Shown piece by piece: positions 1 through 11,800 of a stretch of 64,000 nt of DNA. Where the stretch lies: the NCBI GenBank assembly GCA_947095585.1, contig OX352762.1, forward strand, positions 49,461,540-49,525,539. Direction: 5' to 3'. The DNA is from Nephrocerus scutellatus (taxonomy: Eukaryota; Arthropoda; Insecta; Diptera; Pipunculidae). Position numbers and translations under genes: made by a program. The notes beneath the pieces were generated by a model. It was not told where the DNA came from. It saw nothing but the letters and a program-made list of their open reading frames with translations, and did not search any database. Position 1 is the first letter of the stretch. Every line of letters starts with the position of its first letter.

Positions 1-89
1 TGTTGGTTCACTAATAAGTGTATAGTATGCTGTTTTGAATTTTGGAACAAGATTTGTATTGTTTGGCCATTTATTTCTAATAGATTTTG

Positions 90-410
90 TTAATAATCTA
101 ATTTAGCGTTAAATCGTTTCAGTATGTCATTGCCAATTAAACCGTCATATTTATCATGGAATGCGCAAACCAAAAAGTCGATTTTTTGCTCAGAAATGCC
201 AAATTCTTTAAAAAGAGGAACTGATACTCTTTCGGTTACATTTGTTATAACTATTATTTTGTATTGTTTTAATTTGAATTTTATTTGTTGGTACTTTCCA
301 TTTAGGGTAACAGAGACCTGGATTAATGATTGAATTTGTTGCTCCAGTGTCAATAATAAATTTTAGTGGATTTTTGTTAGATTTAATTTTTATATATGGT
401 AAGTCACCTC
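90..410 (-). pseudogene. pol: Errantivirus-like aspartic protease region (element A), frameshifted
   Basis: Retropepsin part of a 17.6/297-like Ty3/gypsy element; it would cleave the Gag-Pol polyprotein. A DTGA active-site motif (FIIDTGATNS) is read on the minus strand at about 320-355. The conserved distal motif GLIGNDIL is near 130. The two motifs lie in different frames, so at least one frameshift separates them, and a stop at 90-92 closes the second frame. The frame overlaps the end of gag, as in elements using ribosomal frameshifting. RT and everything downstream lie outside the window. Family assignment rests on the neighbouring PBS and gag layout. Confidence 0.7.
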
Positions 411-1516
411 CGAGGCTCGTAAGTGAAAATTTTCGCTTGTTTCACATTGATTAACATCCATGGGTTCAACAGTTTGATTTTGTTGAACACTTGGTAAATT
501 ATTTTGAATGTCGTTTGAAAATCTATTGTAGTTCTGTTGTCTATTGTCATATCTATAATTATTGTTAGATTGTCTATACCTGTTCTGATTCTGATTATAT
601 CTATTGTTATTAAATTGAAAATTTCTATTTTGGTTTTGATCATACATGTGGTCATTAAATTGTCTGTTCCTATTCTGATTTTGTTCATACTTATTGTTGT
701 TAAATTGTTCGTTTCTATTTTGGTTTTGTTCGTATTTATTATTTTTCAATTGTTCATTTCTATTTTGATTTTTTTCATATCTGTTATTGTTAAATTGTCT
801 GTTTCTATTTTGATTTTGTTCGTATCTGTTAATATTATATTGTCTATTTCTATTTTGATTTACTTGTTGATTAGGGAATTGATTATTGTATTTGTTATTG
901 TTATTGTTATAGTTACGCGTTTGTCTATTGTTATAATGATTTATTTCATTATAAGATTGGTCTACGTAACCTCCTTGACTTAATATGTCGATTGCGGATT
1001 CAAGACTTTCAGGATTTCTACAGGTTAAAACGGTTTTCATAGGTTCGGGTATTTTACTTTTAAAAACGGTTAATGCTGTGCGTATATTATTTAATGCACA
1101 TTGGTTTGCTATTTCGCCTGGACCAGAAATTAGTAAAGTTTTATTATTTAATTTTCTTAATTTGTCTTTAATTTCATTATAAAAGCCTAATACATTATTT
1201 TTGAAAGTTACGCCTCTTAACTCATCGTAGAGTTCTTCTGGACTACGTCTTTCACTGAAGTTATTTTGTAGAACAACTTTAATGTCGCTCCATGCAGTGG
1301 CTTGAGTATTTATTTCTATGACTTCCCTGGCTCTTTTAATTAGTTTACTTTTAATAACATCAGAAAATAAATATTTGGATAAGTCGTCGTATGTTAATAA
1401 GAGTGGGTGTATTCTGTCTACTAAGTTTGAAAAGGTTAATAAATTGTCTGGGTTTCCGCATTTAAGTATTTGATTGGATTTATTACCACACTATTTCCTT
1501 GATTTTCCACTGCCAT
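390..1516 (-). pseudogene. gag: Gag of 17.6/297-like errantivirus (element A), one frameshift
   Basis: Structural Gag that would form the particle. The first ATG on the minus strand is at 1514-1516. After about 10-15 codons the reading must shift to the main frame, because each frame has a stop around 1470-1500; from there it is open to the stop at 390. The N-terminal two thirds resembles capsid of this group (SDIK, PEELYDELRG). The C-terminal third (about 480-900) is extremely Asn/Gln/Arg-rich with repeats of the form NRNRQFNNNRYEQNQ, presumably an RNA-binding tail replacing a zinc knuckle. PBS and LTR lie upstream and the protease frame overlaps the end. It is otherwise well preserved, suggesting a fairly recent insertion. 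Confidence 0.75.
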
Positions 1517-1800
1517 TTTAATTTATTTGTATTTATGGATTTTCACTTTAGAAAGCACTTTTAATTGTATATTTTGTAAATATTGTAATTGTATTGTTTT
1601 TTTTTTTTAAAAAATTTATATATTTTAACTTTAGGTGTATAGAAAGCACTTTTATTTCAGAAAGGTAATATAGTAAAATATTGTATATATATGTAAGGCA
1701 GAATAAAATATATGCGTAAATTTATTTAATATTTTTCAAAAAAAAAATTTAGAATTAATTTGTGTAACCTTTTTATTTTTGTTGATGATCCTGATGTTGT

Positions 1801-2045
1801 ATTATATAGTTTTCTTCTTTGTTTCACTGTTGATGCTTGATGTTTCGCCTTCTTTATTTTATTGTATAGTTTTCTTCTTTATTTCACTGTTGATGCTTGA
1901 TGTTTCGGCTTCTTTATTTTATTGTATAATTTTCTTCTTTATTTCACTGTTGATGTATGATGTTTCGCCTTCTTTATTTTATTGTATAATTTTCTTCTTT
2001 ATTTCACTGTTGATGTATGATGTTTCGCCTTCTTTATTTTATTGT
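1801..2045 (-). repeat. 60-bp tandem repeats in the leader of element A
   Basis: Four tandem units of exactly 60 bp plus a short partial unit; units three and four are identical. They lie in the untranslated leader between PBS and gag. Because 60 is divisible by 3, the array leaves a 107-residue open frame with 20-residue repeats on the plus strand; it is antisense to the element and I treat it as an artefact. Looser repeats built on AAAATTATGAAATA follow at about 2100-2230. Confidence 0.9.
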
Positions 2046-2350
2046 ATAATTATTTATTTATTAATTTTCTTGTCAGATAGTTGTGTTAAAATATTTTCAT
2101 AAAACAAAATTATGAAATATATTTTTTGTATAAGTTGTGTTATTAATATTTCTATGAAATAAAATCATGAAATATTTGTTGCAAGTTCATTAAGTATTTG
2201 TTCATAAAATAAAATTATGAAATACTTTTTTTGTATGTTACTTTTGTAGGAATTTGTTGTTTAAGATCTTTCTTAAATCCAACGAATACCTTTTGTTTTG
2301 GTGGTGCACTTTTAAACTTTTTTAAAAAAGTTAGTCTTTAATTGACTAAG

Positions 2351-2371
2351 AGCATCCTACCGACTGCGCCA
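2351..2371 (-). other. Primer-binding site, tRNA-Ser type (element A)
   Basis: Minus-strand sequence TGGCGCAGTCGGTAGGATG directly follows the LTR end (CAAAATT). This matches the tRNA-Ser-complementary PBS known from 17.6, 297 and related fly elements, and it fixes the orientation and the inner LTR boundary. Confidence 0.88.
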
Positions 2372-3243
2372 ATTTTGTTTTCGATTCAAAAGAATATATT
2401 TTTAAAAAAAATAAAATATATATTCAGAAAACGTTTTTATTTTACAAAAGTATTTACAAGAACTATAACACTTTATATTTAACACAACTCTTATTTATAA
2501 TATTCACTTATTAATAATTGAACTGAACTGAACTAAGATCATGATTAACTGTAATTGAATAAGCACTGTAACTGAATAACTACTACTGGCGAATAATAAT
2601 GAACTGAATGAGAACTGGCTGAATAGGAACTGTATAATTATGAACTCGAACTGTACTGTACTGATGATGAACTGGTTGACTGAAGAATAATAATGAACTG
2701 CACTGATGATGAACTGGCTCTCTTGTGTATTTGCATGCTGCTTAAATACTATTTTGAGCTGTTGGACTTTGATCTTGTTGTTGTGTTTACGGAGTAAACA
2801 TGTTGATCTCTTAGATCGCAAAATGTGATAATGATTATTCATGTTAGAACATGTCTTTGAATTTGGTAAACAAGATAAGGATGTGTAAATGGTAAACAAG
2901 ATAAGGATGTATCGAAATGGTAAACAAGATGATTTCATCGTATTGTGAAATTGGTAAACAAGATGATTTCATCGTATTGTGAAATTGGTAAACAAGATAA
3001 GAATATATATATGCGCAATTGGACATCTGGTTGTCCTTGAATTTAGAAGAAGTAAACATGTTTACTTCTTAGATCTGAATTAGAGATAAGCAATGGAATT
3101 TTCCATTGGGACTGCGCGTATGTGTATTATGAGTAATATTATGATTGTGTATTATGAGTAATTGTGTATTATGAGTAATTTGAATATATACAATATGAAG
3201 TTATTCATATTATTTGGAATGTATGAGGTGTGGGATCTACTGC
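2372..3243 (-). repeat. 5' LTR of element A (outer boundary approximate)
   Basis: The inner end is set by the PBS. The outer end is placed at AGTAGATCC (minus strand, 3243) because errantivirus LTRs usually begin AGT; the partner LTR is outside the window, so this is provisional. Inside are five copies of GGTAAACAAGAT (2866-3000), including two near-identical 34-bp units, and repeated ACTGATGATGAACTGG (about 2660-2720). The stretch 3244-3319 between LTR and LINE is AT-rich and probably the LINE 3' UTR. Confidence 0.6.
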
Positions 3244-3319
3244 TATAACATTTATACTCTGCTGATTACATAATAATATGATAAATATATACAACATACA
3301 TATATAAAAATAATTAATA

Positions 3320-6172
3320 TCATAAAAATTTTTTAATTAAGTTTTTAAATTCATTTCTAGATAGTAGAATGCCGTCAACGTGATTGCAGATATAGTTATA
3401 AAATTTTATACATCTAGATATTGGCTCATTTTGTCCGAAGTTCGCTCTATAAAAATTATTATAAAATAAATAATTATTTCTTAGTTGTCTAGAAGGAATG
3501 TTGATCGGTAATTTAGCAAGTAGTTCAGGACAGTTAATATTATATGTCAGAACATCCCTTATAAAAATAATACAAGAGGATCTTCTACGTTTTTCTAATT
3601 TTTCCATATCAATAAACAAACATCGGGTGTCATAGCATGGAAAATTACAAGCCCAATTAAAATGCCTTAAAGCGTATTTAGTAAAATTCTTTTGAATTCT
3701 TTCGATCCTATTAATGTGGGTGTTTTAAATTGGAAACCAAACAACACAACAATATTCTAGAATTGGTCTCACTAACATTAGAAATAAATATTTTAATGTG
3801 TAAGGGTCTCTAAAGTCTTTAGAATTACGTTTCAAAAATCCGTTCATTGAGTTTGCCTTCGCAATAACAAAATCTATATGCGATCCAAATGTCAATCTTT
3901 CATCAAATAAAACGCCCAAATCATTAACAATTGAAACTCTCTTAAAAATTTGAGTTTCATATGAATATTGGAATAATACTTGTGTTATACTGTGGTGAGC
4001 TGTAAAAACTTTGCATTTATTAAAGTTTAAATATAATTTATTTTGAAAACACCATTGACTTAGCTTATTTATTTCGTTTTGAAACACAAAACAATCGCTG
4101 ACTGTCTTTACTTCTTTAAATATTTTTAAATCATCTGCATATAAGAGACACTTTGCATTTTTTAAATTTTCAGTAATATCATTTACAAAAAGTAAAAATA
4201 TAATTGGACCGATATGGCTTCCTTGTGGAACTCTTGATTTTGTCAAGATGACGTTCGAGCAAGTTTCTCCAATTCGGACCATTTGTAATCTGTTTGTTAA
4301 ATATGAGGACAACCATTTATGCATATTGCCATGGATACCAAGCTTATTCAACTTTTTTAAAAGTAAATTATGATCCACCCTATCAAAAGCCTTAGAAAAA
4401 TCCGTGTACAGCACATCGACTTGTAAGCTGTTTTCTAATGCATTGCAACAGAATGAAGTAAAGAATGTTAAATTTGTGACTGTAGAACGACCAGTCATAA
4501 ATCCATGTTGAAATGGGGAAATAATTTCCTTTGTAACAAAATACAGTCTATTCTTAACTAGTTTTTCAAAAAGCTTTGGAATCGCTGACAATTTACAAAT
4601 AGGTCTATAATTTTCAATAAGGTGTTTTCGACCGGATTTGAAAATAGGATTTAAATATGAAACTTTCCATTCATCTAGAAAGTGTCCCTTACTTAAAGAT
4701 TCATTAAAAATTTTCAAAAGTGGGACTGAAATAGAATTAACACATCTCTTTAATACTAGAGGTGGTATAGAATCGAATCCAGCAGCCTTTTTTTCATCAA
4801 TGTCTAAGAGTGCTTCTATAACTTCAGCTAAAGAAAGTTTTATATTACAAAGATCTATTATCTCGTCAGTATTATTATACTCATTCTGGCAATTTGTGTT
4901 TAATGTCAAATCATAATTTTCCTGATAATACCTGGCAAAAAGATCACATATAGATTTAATGTCGTTGGCAACTTCACCCGAGTACTCCATGCTATTAGGA
5001 AAAATTTTGCTTTTTCTTTTAGAATTTAAATAAGACCAAAAAAATTTACTGTTTGACTTAATTCTGGACTCTGCTTGCCAAATGTATTGATTATAAAGAA
5101 ATTTGTTTAAAAATTCAAATTCTTTTCTAAGTCTATTAAAATTCTGAACATCAGCCTGACATTTAGTTAATTTAGCAACTTTTTGAGCTTTGGTCTTGTT
5201 GTTTTCCAGATTTCTTAGTCTAAAATTATACCATGGCAATTTAAAATTAGATTTACTTTTTATCTTTGGAATAAATAAGGTAAATGCTTCATTTAAAACA
5301 TTTGTAAAAATTTTAAACATATTTTTCAGGTCAACATTATCCATAATATAATCCCAACTAATATTAAGTAAGTAATTATTTATATTTGAAAAGTTTGCTT
5401 TTTTGAAATCATAACGTATTCTATTGTCTTTACATTCAATGTTGCAGTAGATGTATGTATCAAATGATATTACATGAGCTTTATGATGAATACAAACTGA
5501 CAATAATGGATGAAGACATTGGTGTATATTATGTTTCAAATCATTTTGTACAAAAACTAAATCAAGAATTCTAAATAGATCATTTTTAATATTATTAATT
5601 TGATAAAAATGCATAGAATATAAATTATCTATCAAGATTGATTCATGTGATTTACACACGTTAAATGGAATAAGTGTATCGGAATCAAGATTAGTTTGCC
5701 AATTAATATCTCCAACATTAAAATCACCAAGAACGCAGATATGTTGATTTTCCTCAGAATTAGTTGAAAGCTGTTCAATGTTTTCAACGTGTTTTTGATA
5801 AACATCAGGAGAACTTGTTGGTCGAATATAACTTAGAACAAAGTTAATTTCATGTGTAACATTTGAACTTCGTCCCACTGTAACACCAAGCTGCTCAATT
5901 TCATCAGATGTATTAGCGAGTTGTATTTGTTTGCTAATAAGTGATGACTTAACGGCAATCAACACACCACCACCTCGGCTAAAGACTGATGAGAGTATAC
6001 GATCTTTCCGATAAACAATATATGAATCATCAAGCAGTTCGCAATCATGTATTTGATCATGGAGCCAAGTCTCAGTCAAAGCGATTACATCGTATTCATT
6101 GAGAGAGGCAGATAAAAAGAGTTGATCTGTTTTTGTCCGCATACCGCTTACATTCTGGTAGTAAACATACAA
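3320..6172 (-). pseudogene. LINE ORF2 (AP endonuclease + reverse transcriptase), CR1-like, one internal stop
   Basis: ORF2 of a non-LTR retrotransposon, which nicks target DNA and reverse-transcribes the element RNA. The N-terminus has the endonuclease motifs YYQNVSGMRTK, ALTETWL, a GDFNVGDINW block and a final HHKAHVISFD. The RT follows with ENYRPICKL, YTDFSKAFDRVDH, VPQGSHIGPIIFLLF and the catalytic YADDLK. The C-terminal tail has RNNYLFYNNFYRANFGQNEPI, typical of CR1/Jockey-group ORF2. The frame is open except for TAA at 3725-3727, after which it continues to the stop at 3320. The upstream frame overlaps the end of ORF1 with no obvious ATG, so translation may need reinitiation. Total length is about 950 codons. 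Confidence 0.88.
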
Positions 6173-6189
6173 CTCTTTTGGGTTAGAGA

Positions 6190-7161
6190 TTATGTTAACT
6201 GCTGTTGACGTTCCCTTTTCTCGTTTTTTGGGAGAAAAGAGAATTTTTTTATTTCAATTCCCAACGCCCAAATGGAGAGCGTACAGGGCACTGCTAGTTT
6301 AAAGTTAACATGATGTAAACTTGAGATATCAGCATCTCTCTTAACTAATTTAATGACCGAGAGGCAATTCTCTGCTACATTCAATTTTCGGGCAGCATAC
6401 TTTAAAACGGCTTGCTCGGTAGTATTTTTATTAAAACGCGAAAGGTGAATATGCCGACGGCTAGGAACGCTGTCGAAATCAGTGCAAATGCTGGTGTCAG
6501 TGCCGTAATGTTTTCTTGTTGTTGCGACTCGTGCATTACTATTTGAATTTCTATTAACACTCGATAAAGCATTAACAGACCCAGAAGCGACGGTGGTAGA
6601 GCTGTTATTATTACCGACAACTTGCTTTTTTGTATTATTCCTCCGCGTCCGAACGACACTTTTATTTTTTAAAGTATTGCCAATCAAATTTTGCGAGGTA
6701 GAAGAGGCAATAACTGTTGCGAAAGTAGGCGCAGAAAGAGGAGCGGATGGTGTCGAAAAACCATTATCGTTGTTGTTATTACCACAATCCTCAACCACTG
6801 ATGCAATAGAGGGACATGAAGTTTTGTCCGCTACATTAGCAGCAATCATAGCTGAATTGGTCGCTGAGCACAAACTCACACTATCGGCACTCTTGCTTCC
6901 AATAAAGTCAATTAATTTTATTTTTAAGTCTGCCAATTCCTTTGATATTTCGGAGAGCATCGACATGAATACCGACGACGTTTTGGCACAATGAACACAT
7001 GAAAAAAATAAGCGATCGTTATTTTTCAAGTTATCGCAGGATTTATCGTCTAATCCAGAACAAACTCTATGGAAACTATTTCAACAGAACTTGCACACAA
7101 CGGCCTTATTATTCAGAACCGGCTGCGAACAACCGACACAGAAAATATCGGAATTAGACAT
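6190..7161 (-). pseudogene. LINE ORF1 with N-terminal PHD-like zinc finger, one internal TGA
   Basis: RNA-binding ORF1 of the same LINE. The likely start ATG is at 7161. The first ~55 codons give CVGC, CKFC, then H-x2-C and CVHC, a C4HC3 arrangement as in PHD fingers described for CR1-like ORF1 proteins. An in-frame TGA at 7081-7083 falls inside the finger. The middle is low-complexity Ser/Thr/Asn/Ala. The C-terminus (RRHIHLSRFNKNTTEQAV, then ENCLSVIKLVKRD) resembles the small folded domain seen at the end of such ORF1s. The stop is at 6190-6192. The LINE begins here, immediately next to plus-strand gypsy gag, consistent with insertion into that gag. Confidence 0.75.
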
Positions 7162-7163
7162 TA

Positions 7164-7550
7164 TTGATTATTCAAACCGCACTCGTTGACTGCCTGAGAC
7201 GAACTGATTTCCAAAAAACTCAATTCCAAAACTTTCAGAATAGGCCTCCTATTAAAAAGGAAGTTCAATTTATTACTTGCAATTACTGCAAGAGGAGGAA
7301 CCATACCGAGGCAAACTGTAGGTTACGGTTGTCCAACCACAGGCCTCCACAAAATCCGTTTAGGAATAGCAATCCCACTCCTGGTTTCAGTGGAAACCAT
7401 AAACCTGAATACCCCTCAAAACAGAATGATAGCCGTGGTGTGAGATATTCCAATGTTCTTGAATCGGGAAACGAAGCCATTCGGGAGGAAACTATCGGCA
7501 ATTCCTCTCGAATGACTGCGACAGCCGAAGTGTACCATCCCAAGAACTGA
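7164..7550 (+). CDS. gag: C-terminal Gag (nucleocapsid) of errantivirus-like element, 5' part missing
   Basis: Only the last ~128 codons of Gag are present; the rest is cut off by the LINE. A single CCHC zinc knuckle, CNYCKRRNHTEANC (CX2CX4HX4C, residues ~39-52), marks the nucleocapsid, which binds genomic RNA. A Pro/Asn-rich tail follows. The stop at 7548-7550 is followed by pol in the -1 frame, the usual Gag-Pol arrangement. Confidence 0.75.
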   Translation: MIIQTALVDCLRRTDFQKTQFQNFQNRPPIKKEVQFITCNYCKRRNHTEANCRLRLSNHRPPQNPFRNSNPTPGFSGNHKPEYPSKQNDSRGVRYSNVLESGNEAIREETIGNSSRMTATAEVYHPKN

Positions 7551-7551
7551 A

Positions 7552-8782
7552 TTTTAGATTTTTCGTTTCGTTTTTTCCCGAGTTTAAGGAACCAACGATA
7601 CGATTAAAGTTCAGTCCTTCGGATAAAAAGTTTACTACGTTTTTGATCGATACGGGTGCCGACGTTAGTTTGGTAAAGGAAAATAGGTATAATAAAAATA
7701 CGATACATGGTGACGATCTCTACACCATTACTACCATAGCCGGGGAATCGTTAAAACCCCTTGGTTTGGTGAATGGTACTTTAGAATTCAAGTCACTCGA
7801 ACATACCCCCTTGTTAGACCACCCTTTTCACATACTCGATAACAGAATTAATTTCCCATATGATGGAATTATTGGAAATGATTTTTTATCTAGATTCAAA
7901 TGCGTAGTGGATTTTAAAAACGACACTCTAGAAGTTCCATTTAAACGAAGCCAAACGGGGGCATATAAAAACAATTCTGAGAACTTTAACACGCCATGCG
8001 AACTTCAATCTGATGATTCCAATTTCTGTAACAAATTCAGTAAAAACTTAGTAGAGCGTAAAACCAAGCAAAAAGACTTAGAGACAAAAGATCCTAAGCA
8101 AAATAAAAAAGACTTAGAGACAAAAGATCCTAAGCAAAATAAAAAAGACTTAGAGACAAAAGATCCTAAGCAAAATAAAGAAGACTTAGAGACAATAGAT
8201 CCTAAGCAAATAAAAAAAGACTTAGAAAAAACTAAGCAATTTTTTAAATCAACAACAAACTTGGTAGACAGTAAAACTAAGAAGAATGAAGATAAATATT
8301 TGAGCCAAAAAGAGCAAATGGAATCACAGTATTTTAAAGGAAAGACTAAGGCAAAGGAAGTTAAGGTACAAGCGCAAAAATGTTTAATCCAACAAAGTGA
8401 GGTAATTGATGTTTCTACAAGTAAGCCTTCTATATATAGCGAATCTGGGGAAGTAGCTCTTCCAAAACCAGAACAAATTTTTGATGGAACAACACAGAAC
8501 ATCATGAAAACCGAACAAAAATTTGTTGACCAGATTAACATACCTGCACGAAGTACTCTATTTTCTATAGTCGCTTGTAATTGTGCAAATGACGTCGTCA
8601 TTCCGAAGAAACAGGTTTCACCTGGGGTCTTTTTGGCCTCTTCCATCGCCCAGTCAAGTGACAACTTTGCCAAGGTTTTGCTCCTAAATATTAATGAACA
8701 CCCAGTGCAGCTAAAGGCACACGATCTAAGTTTAGAATGGGATAATTTAGACGAATTTAATTTTTTTTCTACAGATCCGTAA
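7552..8782 (+). pseudogene. pol: Pol N-terminus: retropepsin plus Lys-rich repeat spacer (errantivirus-like element)
   Basis: The frame opens just downstream of gag, in -1 relative to it. The protease active site is LIDTGADVSLV at 7640-7672 and the distal motif is GIIGNDFLSRF near 7870. A long hydrophilic spacer follows with 12-residue repeats of the type KDLETKDPKQNK. Ordinary pre-RT sequence then begins near 8530 (DQINIPARSTLF). A TAA at 8780-8782 interrupts the frame; the same frame continues straight into RT, so this is a nonsense mutation rather than a natural end. Confidence 0.8.
8071..8222 (+). repeat. 36-bp in-frame tandem repeats in pol spacer
   Basis: Four tandem copies of a 36-bp unit, the last slightly diverged, then a partial. 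They encode a Lys/Asp/Glu-rich 12-residue repeat between protease and RT. The period keeps the frame, so copy number can vary without breaking Pol. Confidence 0.9.
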
Positions 8783-11727
8783 AACGATCCAGTATACAAA
8801 CGTCTAGAAAATCTGGAAAAATTAGTGGACATAAGCCACTGTAATAAAGAGGAAAGATCTTCCATAGTCCAGATATGTCGAGAATTTAATGATTTATTTT
8901 ATTTACCTGGAGATAATCTCACTTGTACTGATGCAGCAACACATCAAATAATCACTGAAGTAGGTAAACCTCCTATATATGTTAGACCATATAGACTGCC
9001 AGAAACAAGCAGAGCTGAAATTAATAAGCAGGTAGACGAAATGCTCGACAACGATATTATCCGACCAAGCTACAGTCCTTGGAATTCACCTCTATTACTT
9101 GTTCCTAAAAAACCGGATGCTCAAGGTAATAAGAAATGGCGAGTAGTTGTAGACTACAGGCGTCTAAACGATGCAACTGTTGGGGATGCGTTTCCGCTTC
9201 CCAATATAACAGACATTTTGGACCAACTAGGTAAATCAAAATATTTCAGCACGTTAGATCTTGCAAACGGCTTTCATCAAATTTTGGTTCAAGAAGAAGA
9301 TCGGGAAAAGACAGCGTTCAGCACTCCCACTGGTCATTGGGAATATAACCGAATGCCGATGGGTATGAAAAACGCTCCCGCCACTTTTCAAAGAACGATG
9401 AATAATGTTTTAATGGGTCTAATTGGAATAGAATGTTTTATTTTTGTTGATGACATAGTAGTCTATGGACCTACTTTGGACGAACATAATCGAAAGTTGC
9501 GAAATTTTCTGACAAGGCTACGGTTTAACAGATTAAAGCTGCAGCCAGACAAATACCGTTTCATTAAACGAGAGCTTATGTACCTGGGGCACATTATCAG
9601 TGATGAAGTAATCAAGCCAAATCCAGATAAAATAGAGGCAGTAAAGACTTATCCAAGGCCAAAGAAGGCAAAAGGTATTAAAGCATTTCTGGGATTTGTA
9701 GGATACTACCGAAGATTTATTCCCCAGTTTGCCCTGATAGCTAAACCATTAAATAATTTGCTAAAAAAGAATGTAGATTTCAAATGGGATGCTCTATGTG
9801 AGGAAGCTTTCGTCATTTTAAAAGAAAAATTAATCTCCTCGCCAATACTAATTTACCCAGATTTTAAAGAAAAATTTCTCATCACTACCGATGCAAGTGA
9901 TTTTGCTATAGGAGCCGTGTTGTCTCAAGGTAAAATAGGCCAAGACAAGCCTATATATTACGTCAGCCGAACCTTAAATGTTGCTGAAACAAAATATACC
10001 ACTACCGAAAAGGAGTTATTAGCAATCATATTTGCAGTCAAGCAATTCCGTCCTTACGTCTACGGTAGAAAATTTACAATTCTCACGGATCACAGGCCGC
10101 TTCAATGGCTATTAAATCTTAAAGATCCTACATCAAGATTGGCGCGATGGCGTATTTCATTAGAGGAATATGAATATGAAATCTTATACAAGCCCGGCAA
10201 ATGTAATGCCAATGCCGATGCACTCAGTCGCATCCCTGGAGACACACAGAATGAACCAATGAATGGAAAAGTTTTAGTCACGACTAGGAGCAAAGCTAAA
10301 CAGCAAAACCTCGATGAAATAATCGAAGTAGGAAGTGAAGAAATTGGGCCGCCTCCACCGACTGAATGTACTATAATTAAGACTTGTAGGCCCATAACGC
10401 TAGCCGAAAACAATTCTCCAATCCAGGTCTTTTTTCTACCTCATGGAACACGACAAGAGGAAACTTTATTTAGGAATATTTCGGGGTATACTCGCCCCAA
10501 TCCTAATGAATTAAAAATATTTCCTCACGCAACAAAATCTTCAACTTACGTTATCACCTCCTTGCCGTTGCATCTTACAGAAAAGGCAACATTAGAAAAT
10601 CACATTGAACAGATCCGAAATTTTTATCTCAAGGAAAAAGTTAAAAGTATCGATGTATCAATTCCTCCCCAAGAACCATTTTTTGAGTATTTAAAATCAT
10701 CCATAACACATGCATTTTCTCAAATAAAGCTCGAAATTTATTTGTATTCGGACAACCGAATCATTCTCACAGATCCACAAGAGATCGAAAAAGTTTTGCA
10801 TGACTTCCATAATTCGCCTTTCGGAGGTCACCAAGGAACCTCAAGAACACTCAAACGTATCCGAGCTAGATATTATTGGCCTACTTTGGTCAAAGACATA
10901 AAGGAATTCATTCGAAAATGCGAATCCTGCCAAAGAAATAAGTTAAGGCAAAATCCACGAATTCCGATGAAAGTCACGACAACTAGCCTCGGGCCTCTTC
11001 CAACTAGCTATGAGGATAACAAATATATACTTACCTTTCAGGACGATTTGACAAAGTTCACTGAAGCTATGCCTCTTCCAAACGCTGAAGCTTCAACTGT
11101 GGCGCGTTGTTTCATAGAAAAAATAATATGTCGTTTTGGACCACCTGATGCGGTATTAACCGATCAAGGTACTCATTTCTTGAGCAACCTTTTTAAGGAG
11201 GTTTGTAAGCTTTTAAAAATCAAAAAGATACAGACGACTCCATATCATCCGCAAACGAACGGAGCTTTAGAGCGTAGCCACAGAACGCTAGCCGAATATC
11301 TCAGGCACTATGTCGACAAAGACCAACTTTCATGGGACACTACTACTACGACACGACACCTCATAGCAGTACAAAGTTTAGTCCTTTTGAGCTCATTTAT
11401 GGATTTCCAGCACGGATCCCCAATTCCATAAACCGAAGTCCACAAGTCTCTTACAATTATGAGAACTATGCTTCAGAGCTAAGAGCCCGTTTACAACACG
11501 GTTATCAGATTGCCAAACAAGTTTTACTAGACAAAAAAGAGAAGTCCAAAACCTATTACGACAGGGGATCGAAAGATAAAAAATTTAATGTAGGGGATAA
11601 GGTCTTCATAAAAAACCACACAAGAAAAAATAAGCTCTCTGCATTATGGGAAGGCCCACATGAGGTAACCAACATAATATCATACGAGAATACAGAGGTT
11701 AAAGCAGGAAAGATTTTGACAGAATAA
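8783..11727 (+). pseudogene. pol: Pol: RT, RNase H and integrase (errantivirus-like), one frameshift
   Basis: Replication and integration enzymes of the element. RT motifs: PYRLPETSRAEI, VVVDYRRLNDATVGDAFPLP, the motif A aspartate in FSTLDLANGF, and the catalytic FVDD box near 9440. RNase H: TDASDFAIGAVL, TEKELLAIIFAVKQF, LTDHRPLQWLL and NADALSR. Integrase: an HHCC finger (FHNSPFGGHQG to CESCQRNK), then D in FQDDLTK, D in LTDQGTHF and E in NGALERSH. The frame is open from the stop at 8780-8782 to about 11340, where a frameshift moves the integrase C-terminus into another frame ending at 11727 (GDKVFIKN, LSALWEGPHEV). All catalytic residues checked are present. Confidence 0.9.
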
Positions 11728-11779
11728 TTCAAATTTAATCCATTCTCATAAGTTCCTAGAATGAAAACAACAAAGTTTT

Positions 11780-11799
11780 ATCTTCTACTTTCATGTCAG
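11780..11799 (+). promoter_or_regulatory. Candidate 3' splice site just upstream of the FHA ORF
   Basis: A pyrimidine-rich tract (TATCTTCTACTTTCATGTCAG) ends in CAG at 11797-11799, and the FHA ORF ATG starts two bases later at 11801. Env of errantiviruses is made from a spliced RNA with its acceptor after pol; this site is where such an acceptor is expected. Splicing itself is inferred. Confidence 0.45.
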
Positions 11800-11800
11800 A

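Noticed and set aside
537..983. 148-codon plus-strand hydrophobic frame
   Set aside because: Exact antisense of the Asn-rich repeats of gag of element A; Ile/Val richness is the complement of AAT/AAC-rich codons.
1779..2102. 107-codon plus-strand frame with 20-residue repeats
   Set aside because: Product of a 60-bp tandem repeat in a non-coding leader; antisense to the element.
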